Source: Zygnema cylindricum (lineage: Eukaryota; Streptophyta; Zygnematophyceae; Zygnematales; Zygnemataceae). From it: a DNA stretch of 64,000 nt. Under the pieces are notes generated by a model. The model had not been told where the DNA came from. It did not search any database and worked only from the letters and a program-made list of their open reading frames with translations. The stretch spans positions 1 to 64,000 of the forward strand of contig JBBHKE010003258.1 of assembly GCA_037447655.1 (NCBI GenBank). Reading direction: 5' to 3'. Every line of letters starts with the position of its first letter. Within the stretch, counting starts at the first letter, position 1. Shown in pieces: positions 55,594 to 64,000 of the stretch. Both the position numbers and the translations under genes were made by a program.

Positions 55594-56912
55594 TGTTGTG
55601 ATTTGAAAGCTTTAGTACTCCGTAAATAGGTCAGTGAGAGGGATTGGTACTTAGAATATTTTTGAGTATAAATCACTTCAGTACTGACCTCTAGTGTGAC
55701 AGTAACTCAAGTACAAAAGAGTGTAATGTACTTCATGGGACACGCGGCGCGGATGAAATGTATCCGTACGAGAATGATTCAGTACGGAATCCGAAACAAT
55801 GACACACGACAAATTGTACGATACAGGAATGAACAGCAGATACGAATCGAGTCGACGGACACGATTCGAAGTGGGAACACATTAAGACAATGTTGTTGGA
55901 CACGTGTCGTCCATCGCGAAGATATACATTACATCTTACGGCGATCCGTATATTCTGGAAGACCTCTGGCATGGACGCTATATATGGCGGCTATCTAGGA
56001 ATGGTCCCGTACGCAACAAAGATTACGTGGCTGATACGAATTGCGTCAACAGACGCGATTCGAAATGGGACCACATTGGGATAATGATTTGGACGCGTGT
56101 CGTCCTCAGCAAAGATTTACTTTACATCTGACGGCGATCCGCGAATTCGGATTTGACTTGTACGGACGTTTAAAGTCATTTGGACGAATTCACCAATTGC
56201 TGACTAAGCAAGCGGCACAATTTATGTACAGCTCCTATTTGTAAATATCTAAAACAGCATTAATTTTTATGTAGTGGATTAATTTTTAGTGTTACAATAG
56301 TGAAATTAGATAAAAGTCATAACTAAGGTTTGGACGTACCTCTGATACAGTAGACGTACCGTTGACGTACATTGTATGTATTCAAAAACAGTAATTAAAT
56401 ACACCTGTAGTTATTTTATTAGTGTAGGGCTCAGGATATAACTTTGTGAGTATAAACTTGTATGACTTAGTATATTTTAGCATCACAGTCATTTTTATCA
56501 AAGTAATGGCAAACTGTTTTTTTGCAACTTTGACCTGTTGGTGTGATCGCTTTAATTGATTTTTTGATGTGAAACTCTGTGGAGATATTCTATGATATAG
56601 AAAGTATATATGTGTGTAGTTTCATTCTGTTCTGTTATCTCTGTAGAATTCTGTGTGAAGTCTACGTGGTTAGTTTGAGAAGCTGTCAAATGTTTTTGGG
56701 AAACTCTGGTGCTTATATCTTCTAGATTCCTTGGTGGATTTGGCCGTAAATTTGGGAGTTTACAGTGTCTATGGTGAAATTCATATTGGTGCAGTTTGAG
56801 GTGTTTTTGTTTATTGTGGGCTAATCTGTGCTATCTGAAACACAATTGTTTTGGGGTAGTCTGTGGGTGTCTTCCGTGAGTAATCCATGGCTGAAATAGG
56901 CTATGGACAACA
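55594..56912 (+). mobile_element. Solo LTR, family B
   Basis: Starts TGTTGTGATTTG and ends GGACAACA, like the C2 LTR. It shares TACTTAGAATATTTT near its start, the paired motif GCGATTCGAAxTGGGAxCACA (about 55860 and 56053), and the block TGCTGACTAAGC...TTATTTGTAAATAT (about 56197-56250). Flanks gtgacgac / atgacgaa suggest a degraded target duplication. The small ORFs inside are not conserved in the C2 LTR. Confidence 0.7.
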
Positions 56913-57064
56913 ATGACGAACGTATTTATCATTTATTTTAATCGATATTTTGACGCGGTTCCGTTTTTTTATCATGCTCGAAGTTTATTTCGTTTCGTGC
57001 GAGTTAATTAAACCACATCACGTCGTCTTTTAAATTGCGTTAGTTCAACGTAACGCTTTTGAGG

Positions 57065-57771
57065 CTAAGGGTGGACTTCCATTAGGCGTTTCAGTAATTG
57101 TACAGAAAAGTTTACTGAAGTGCGTGCCTTCCATGAGGTTGTGTCAATAAACCACTTTTTAATTGCGTGGCTCGTTCTGGTTAGTAACACGTAGGTTAAT
57201 ATTAGATGTTTAAAATCTTGAAAGAATCTTAGAATGCAATGTTTGAACGAAATATATGTACGAGCGTAGGCATTTTTGTACGAGCGGAGGTAATATCTGT
57301 ATCAGCGGAGTTAATTAATGACTCGTATAGATGGCATTATAATGTACTACGCAAAATTTCAAAACGCAACGACAAAAAGGCAGCGGCAAAATTTGATGGT
57401 GGGAGCGTGACGCGATAATTTTGGCGAATGCGTAGCTATCTTGGCAGAATACACATGGCCTTTGCAACGTGAACGCACCTACGCGCGCGCTCATCATGGA
57501 TTTTTATTCCCTTTTCCACGCTGCCCATTTTTACATGTTCAGTCTCTGAGAAGTGTCCTCTTTGTGCATGGCTGTCAAGACTGAGGGTTGGTGACTTGGC
57601 GTCCCGGATAAAAAGTGTAATGGCATCCGACGGTCATAATTTACACCGACATCCTTGGACATTTTTCCGTAATGATGTTTTCTTTTAAAAAAAAAAAGGA
57701 CGGACTTGTACGAAACGGTACGGCCTTCGGTAAACAACCCCAATTTTTCGCTAATGGAAGGCCACCCTAAG
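57065..57771. mobile_element. TIR element A (MITE-like), about 0.7 kb
   Basis: Starts CTAAGGGTGGACTTCCATTAG and ends with the inverted CTTAGGGTGGCCTTCCATTAG (19 of 21 match). The interior (57240-57430) is an inverted match to Rep-X 4560-4745. No transposase is seen. Confidence 0.6.
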
Positions 57772-58528
57772 GGTGACGTTCAATCTGGAAAATCTATAAT
57801 CGTGCGGCCAACATTACAAGATGATACATTTTGAACGATGTTCTATCGTGCAGAGTATGTAATGCACGTGCTCAAATTTGAATGGTACAACGTAAAATAA
57901 GATCGTACATTGACAATCATCAAATATTTTTCTCATCGACCAACTTCAACTTGAAATTTTCATTTGCCTACCATGTACGTGTGGACCAAGTCATCGGAAA
58001 TCATAATTTATGTACACTTTGCGAACGCCTTGTCAAATATTAGCTCAATTTTTTTTATGGTTTTTGACTTTCCTGTAATTTCGCATGACAAATGAGCGTT
58101 GCCACAAATAGTGTGATGAATGGGCTTTAACAAAAATAGCAAGACGAAATTTTGTTACGAGATTATTTTTTTGATTTCGGTTAGGATTTTTGAATGGATG
58201 TATCATGTGCGAGATTTTTCGATTTCCGTTGGTTGGCGTCTTGACACATATGTTTCTTTTATCCAACGTGTCGCAACTCAATTTTTTTTTGTAAATGGTG
58301 ATGTACCTCATCGAGGTACATCATCATTTACAAAAACTTTCGAAGCGAATAATTCGCGAAAAAATATCCAACAGTCATTATTTTCTCCTTGACCTTTGGA
58401 GAATTTTAGCAAGATTCTTTGAAATGTTCTTCACCCATAGAAACAAAATAAGAGGTACGGCCTGGTACGGATAGGCGCTTATTTCCGTAAACTACCCCAC
58501 TTTTAGTTTGATGGAACCCCACCCTTAG
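57767..58528. mobile_element. TIR element B (MITE-like), about 0.76 kb
   Basis: Shares its left terminus with element A through the near-palindrome CACCCTAAGGGTG (57764-57776). It ends with the inverted CTAAGGGTGGGGTTCCATC. The right 50 bp also resemble the right end of element A and the motif at 23402 (GTTTAC preceded by TGGGGT). Confidence 0.5.
58288..58334. repeat. Near-perfect 22-bp hairpin
   Basis: Arms of 22 bases around a 3-base loop (ATC), with 21 of 22 positions paired; the core is GATGTACCTC/GAGGTACATC. It lies inside TIR element B and contains GTAC in both arms. Confidence 0.8.
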
Positions 58529-58574
58529 TTAAAATCTAGCATGGGCTTTCATGGTGGAGCTCACGTGAAGTGAG

Positions 58575-58856
58575 AAAGTACTTGGGCGCAACAATTTTAT
58601 TTACATGTGGTTCTCACAATTTTGTTACACTAAACCTTTGTCGACCGTGTGAATTATTGTTTTTCTTATGACGGTCGACGTTCGCAAGCGCGACACTTTT
58701 CTAACCGGCTGTTACAATATTTCCAAAGTCAAAGTTGTTCAACAAATTTACCGTCAAATCTACACTCAACAGTGCGTAGCTTGTACTAATCTGTATTTTA
58801 TATGTACATTTTTTGACAAGGTGAGGCAACTTTGTGCGTGCAGCATTCCCTAAAAG
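58575..58856 (-). repeat. Right arm of the 3.5-kb inverted repeat
   Basis: Reverse-complement partner of 55298-55560. The 61-codon ORF at 58668 lies in the arm and has a different, broken counterpart in the left arm, so it is not supported as a gene. Confidence 0.65.
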
Positions 58857-59083
58857 TAAAACAACTCGCGTTGTGCAAAAAGAGTTTGAACTAGGGGTAC
58901 TTTCGCATGTAGCTGGAATTTGAGTCTTGTAACTTTGATTTTAGCGAAGATTCTCTGTATTGATTTTAGAGCATTCGTATGTAATTAAATGAAATCGTTC
59001 CTTTAGATTGTGACGGATGTAGACGTGGGTGTAATTTATGACAATTGTAGACGACTACAAAACTCGCGACAATTAATGACGTT
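58857..59083. other. No recognised feature
   Basis: Spacer leading into a run of TGTAGACG-type motifs (about 59016, 59046, 59100) that belong to, or resemble, the subterminal part of the next element. Confidence 0.4.
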
Positions 59084-60652
59084 TACAAAATACTAACGGT
59101 TGTAGACGTCTAGGTACTTGTGAAATTGTAGATGTTTAGGGTTTGTGACATTTTGATGTCACGCTCAAATTATGACATCGTTGACGTCACAAATTCTAAG
59201 ACTTTCAGCCATGGGTTCTCAATTTTGTTTTTTAGGGTTTTGTCATTCTACTTGCCATCAAAATACGACCAAAGATAATCAAAAGAAACATTTTTTAGAG
59301 AGCTTCCATTTGATACCATTATTGACGTTTTTCATTGCAAGAATTGTGAGATAGACGTGGTAGTGGGAGCGAGAGAGAGAGAGAGGCGCTTTCATGGACT
59401 TCGCTTTTGTGAAATGGCGTCTGTTTGTCGCAACCCCCTCCACGGCCCTTGTACGTAAAAAAGCGCATGGAAAAAAATCACGCACAGGCTGAAAACGTGC
59501 AGTGGGTTTTTTTTTTGTTACTACGGGCACAAAAAATGCCAAACCCTCCCGACATGTGCGACACCATTTGCCTATTCGCTCACCTTATGGAACTTTATTT
59601 AAAATTACTTCGCGAGGTGAATTTATATAAAGTTTGAAGATGAGCTGAAAGGTCGCGAAAGTGGGTCGAAATGCGCTAAACAACAAACTGCATCGCGCTA
59701 GACGACAAACACAGTTTATGTAAAGTTTCAAGAAAACGCAACTTGAACGGCGGTAATTTCAATTTTCTGATACGGCTGCGGAATTTCGCGTTTTTTTCCA
59801 AGGTATGGAGGAAAATGACAGAAAATAACATAAACTTTAGCACATGCGAAAGCACCGTAACAAGAACAGTTTTGTTGAAATCAAATTTGTAAGGGTACGT
59901 CCTCATGAAGTAAAGTATATAATTTTCTCTGCCTTTTTCCCCTAAAATCCAAGGAACTTTGACAAAAACTTTAGCCGTACGAGAAAATTATTTTTACCAA
60001 AGTAGAGTGAACGTCAATTCATACTTTGGATGTACGACATGTTTGTCGTCATGTGAACGCATTTTGGTGTTTTCCCCATTTCGACCCCCGGGCAAGAGAA
60101 TCCAGCCCCAAAAAAAAACTTCATCCAAAATCACCTTGAGGGGGTGATTTTAGTTCAACTACCGCCTAAACAGCGAATGAAAAATGACCCACGCACGCGC
60201 TACAAGAGTGGGAAAATTTTAGGACGAGGGAGAGTCCACTCTATTTTCCTCCGTGCCCGTCACGCGCATGTACCAAAAAAAATTGCAGGGGTCTCGGACC
60301 TCTGCTTTCATTCATGGGGTCCTTTGCAAAGTTTTGCGTTGTCGTCGCCTTTCCCTTCAACCTCTCACACTATCGCTTTTATCTCACACTATTTAGAATG
60401 AGACACAACAATATTGGTATAAAATGAAAGATATTTTAAAAATATTATTTTTGACAATTTTTAGGTTTTTTTTTTAATGGCAAATCGAGTGAGTAAAGTA
60501 GAAAAAAGAAAATCGGGAAACCATGGCAGAAAGTTATTGAATCAGTGACGTTGACGTTGTCACAAGTGAGCATAACGTCACAGTGTCACCAAACCCTAAA
60601 CATCTACAATTTCACAAAAATCTAGACGTCTACCATTGTCGTTGTTTTTGTT
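59084..60652. mobile_element. Long-TIR non-coding element, about 1.57 kb
   Basis: The arms at 59084-59218 and 60512-60652 are reverse complements over about 135 bp (blocks TTGTAGATGTTTAGGGTTT, TTGACGTCAC). Long TIRs without transposase fit a non-autonomous Mutator-like element. The interior has short unsupported ORFs on both strands. Confidence 0.6.
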
Positions 60653-61100
60653 GGCGTCACTAATCCATTTACTTCGTTGTTCGCGGGGGGGTGAACGTAC
60701 CGTTGCGCATGATTTGGTTCGTGATGCGGTTGCTGCGGTTGGTGTCGAAGCAGGCTACATTGTGAAGCGGGAGGTTTCGCGTATCTTACCTCCTTCTCCG
60801 TCGAAGCACGATGGCGGACGATAGGCGAAGCCTCCTAGACCTTCCTCCACGAGATCCAGTCCTCATCCTCGATTTTCGGGGGTGTGGGATTTAGTTGGCT
60901 GGGGTTGTGGGGCATCATATAGAGTGAGTTTTCCCTTTTTTGTCTAGTCATCTTTAGTTTTTTCGTTTAGTCTTGCTAGTTAGCCTAGTTGCTTTTGTTT
61001 TTCCTCATTTATTTGTTTTGTTTTTGCTTTGTTTTGTTTTCCTAGTTGTTGGCTCTTGTAGTCTTTAAATGTTCTTAAGTAAAAAGGTACATTTAATGAT
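60653..61100 (+). pseudogene. Possible LINE 3' end (ORF fragment and 3' tail)
   Basis: A GC-rich, coding-like stretch (about 60680-60825) encodes VAHDLVRDAVAAVGVEAGYI and ends at a stop. It loosely resembles the HDxxRDxxxxxAxxAGxxVxRE block downstream of reverse transcriptase in some plant and algal LINE-like elements. An untranslated T-rich tail follows, ending with AAGTAAAAAGGTAC. A 5'-truncated LINE is suggested, but no RT motif is visible and I cannot confirm it. Confidence 0.3.
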
Positions 61101-62040
61101 TTAAAAGAGTCACGCTCACACGTGAAATCGCACTAAACAAAAAGACTCAATCATATCGAAAAAAAATTTGTTCGCATAACTCTCGTCCGTCGACAGCATC
61201 GTCGTCAGTGTGAACACTTACCTTAATATCCATGCCAAAAGTTTATAGTACAACGGCAAAAATACATGTTTGCATTTATTTCCGTAATAACTTTGTAACA
61301 GTTGTTTGACGTTCCGCGTATTCAGTTAGATTAGGGAACTTCGTAGCAATTTCATTAAAAATGTATTCTAATATAGGATCGCGTCTATTTTAGCGTAAAT
61401 ATTAATTCTAAATAAACCAGACTTACCAAAATGACACTTGAAAGGAGTAACTTTTAACTGTAATATGGGTTTTTTACCACGATGGCACATGAAATAAAAT
61501 AACCATATTGACAAAAATAGAATAAATATACATCATTTGGCGTGGGTGATATATGTCGTGAGGTAACGCCAAATGCGGGCAGACCTCACAAAGTGTAATA
61601 TTCTTGGACCAATCACAGTCACTCATTCTTTGTCCAATCACAACCGGTCTTTTTTTTTGTTTGTTCCCTTTGGAATCTGACAACCACCGACATTCTGACT
61701 GCGGCGCCATCCGAAAAATCTCTCCAATTTTTCAACTGGGATCTGTGAAAGTCTCGCTCCTTTTTTCACCGCCATGGATTGCACGTCGCCCACGTCATCG
61801 CTTTCCTACCATCTGCTTACTTTCTTAGGATGCTTACTTTTTTAGGGTTTTGTTGTTCGAAATAGCGAAAAAATTGCTGCCAGCCAACTCCACCATTGAT
61901 GACGAGGCAAGATCCTACTCTCTAAGTGCAGTGGTTGAATATGAAGTGTCACAAGTCAATGCCAAAAATAGAAGGGAAGACAATGAAGGAAAACTGTAAA
62001 AATATCAAAATACAAAATTGAAAAAGAAAACTTAAAAGAC
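61101..62040. other. No recognised gene
   Basis: AT-rich sequence with one GC-richer patch (61660-61820). The two ORFs over 61474-61828 lie on opposite strands of the same stretch and neither has a recognisable domain. Confidence 0.4.
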
Positions 62041-64000
62041 AAAGCAGAGTTATCTGCCTAATTTTCTGTCTAATTATCTGGGTAATTATTTGTTTATATA
62101 ACCTGTCCAATTCTCTATCTAATCTAATTATCTTTCTAATTTTCTGTTTAATTATCTGTCCAATTATCTATCAAATTATCTGTCAAATTATCTGTCCTAT
62201 TATGTGTCAAATTATCTAATCTTATTATCTAATCTTATTATCTAATCTAATTATCTGTCTAATTATCTGTCCAATTATTTGTCAAATTATCTAATTAATT
62301 ATCTATCTAATCTAATTATCTTTCTAATCTAATTCACTATGTATTCTAGATATCTATCTAATCTAATTATCTATCTAATATAATTCACTATATAATCTAA
62401 TTATCTATCTAATCTAATTATCTATCTAATCTAATTCACTATCTAATCCAATTATCTATCTAATCTGATTATCTGTCTAATTATCTGTCTAATTATCTGT
62501 CCAATTATCTGTCAAATTATATAATTAATTATCTAATCTAATTATCTTTCTAATCTAATTCACTATCTAATCTAGTTAACTATCTAATTTAGTTATCTAT
62601 CTAATCTAATTAACTATCTAATCTAATTATCTATCTAATCTAATTATCTATCTAATTTGATTATCTGTCTAATTAAATATCAAATTATCTATCAAATTAT
62701 CTGTCCTATTATGTGTCAAATTAACTAATCTTATTATCTAATCTAATTATCTGTCTAATTATCTGTCCAATTATTTGTCAAATTATCTAATTAATTATCT
62801 ATCTAATCTAATTATCTTTCTAATCTAATTCACTATGTATTCTAGTTATCTATCAAATCTGATTATCTGTCTAATTATCTGTCTAATTATCTGTCCAATT
62901 ATCTGTCAAATTATCTAATTAATTATCTATCTAATCTAATTATCTATCTAATATAATTCACTATATAATCTAATTATCTATCTAATCTAATTATCTATCT
63001 AATCTAATTCACTATCTAATCCAATTATCTATCAAATCTGATTATCTGTCTAATTATCTGTCTAATTATCTGTCCAATTATCTGTCAAATTATCTAATTA
63101 ATTATCTAATCTAATTATCTATCTAATCTAATTATCTTTCTAATCTAATTTTACTATCTAATCTAGTTATCTATCTAATTTAGTTATCTATCTAATCTAA
63201 TTATCTATCTAATCTGATTATCTGTCTAATTATCTGTCTAATTATCTGGGTAATTATTTGACTATATAACCTGTCCAATTCTCTATCTAATCTAATTATC
63301 TATCTAATCTAATTATCTATCTAATTATCTGTTTAATTATCTGTCCAATTATTTGTCAAATTTTCTAATTAATTATCTAATCTAATTATCTATCTAATCT
63401 AATTCACTATCTAATCTAATTATCTATCTAATCTAATTATCTATCTAATCTAATTATCTATCTAATCTGATTATCTGTCTAATTATCTGTCTAATTATCT
63501 GTCTAATTATCTATCAAATTATCTGTCAAATTATCTGTCCTATTATGTGTCAAATTATCTAATCTTATTATCTAATCTTATTATCTAATCTAATTATCTG
63601 TCTAATCTAATTCACTATGTATTCTAGTTATCTATCTAATCTAATTATCTATCTAATATAATTCACTATATAATCTAATTATCTATCTAATCTAATTATC
63701 TATCTAATCTAATTCACTATCTAATCCAATTATCTATCTAATCTGATTATCTGTCTAATTATCTGTCTAATTATCTGTCCAATTATCTGTCAAATTATCT
63801 AATCTAATTATCTTTCTAATCTAATTCATTATCTAATCTAGTTATCTATCTAATTTAGTTATCTATCTAATCTAATTAACTATCTAATCTAATTATCTAT
63901 CTAATCTAATTATCTATCTAATTTGATTATCTGTCTAATTAAATATCAAATTATCTATCAAATTATCTGTCCTATTATGTGTCAAATTAACTAATCTTAT
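62041..64000. repeat. AT-rich satellite, TCTAATTATCTATCTAATC-type
   Basis: About 2 kb of variants of the 4-5 base themes ATCT, AATT and GTCT/GTCC, running past the window end. Longer-range units are visible: the block CCTATTATGTGTCAAATTA recurs near 62190, 62703, 63539 and 63971, and GGGTAATTATTTG near 62080 and 63246. It has no spacers of constant length, so it is not a CRISPR array. Confidence 0.9.

Noticed and set aside
60636-60824. A cellular gene at the GC-rich patch
   Set aside because: Only about 60 codons are open and the flanks look like a LINE tail; kept only as a low-confidence LINE remnant.
62041-64000. Regularly repeated sequence as a CRISPR array
   Set aside because: No constant repeat with unique spacers of even length, eukaryotic context, and the units are short and variable.

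Overview
The window is a nuclear, transposon-dense stretch of a eukaryotic genome. The low GC, spliced gene remnant and Ty1/copia elements with plant-type (Tnt1-like) polymerase motifs suggest a streptophyte, most likely a non-flowering one (alga, bryophyte or lycophyte). The lineage is an inference. I see no intact cellular gene. Almost every long ORF is a fragment of a copia polyprotein or the shadow of a CT/GA-rich repeat.

Layout. 1-6920: a CT-microsatellite repeat (R1) split by a solo LTR, then large non-coding repeats (R2, Rep-X). 6921-12886: broken copia C1, with a solo LTR inserted 2 bp inside the end of its 5' LTR. 12887-19240: copia C2 (LTR family B), its RT/RNase H region split by a solo LTR (family D) with a 5-bp duplication. 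19589-23330: second R1/R2 copies. 23331-34580: repeat Z, interrupted by a solo LTR and by an 8.5-kb three-LTR composite (A1 full-length, A2 internally deleted). 34580-40954: minus-strand copia A5, the best preserved polyprotein. 41018-43475: second Rep-X copy carrying three small DNA transposons whose unoccupied sites are visible in the first copy. 44576-45628: the only host-like gene, a spliced, secreted, PstS/phosphate-binding-like protein with a stop codon, cut off by copia C3. 45629-53747: copia C3, with the gag-only element A6 nested in its 3' LTR. 53748-61100: inverted repeats, a solo LTR, TIR elements and a possible LINE 3' end. 62041-64000: an AT-rich satellite running off the window.

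The most interesting signal lies in the LTRs of the dominant copia lineage (family A). They carry (i) a tRNA-like Pol III A-box/B-box module, always antisense to the LTR; (ii) a dense cluster of GTAC cores; (iii) two conserved hairpins in the presumed R-U5 part; and (iv) a terminal hairpin whose loop holds the gag ATG, with base changes that keep the stem paired. Directly after it comes a primer-binding site complementary to the anticodon stem-loop of initiator tRNA-Met (half-tRNA priming). In families A and B the gag ATG is therefore inside the LTR and the primer-binding site is translated as part of Gag.
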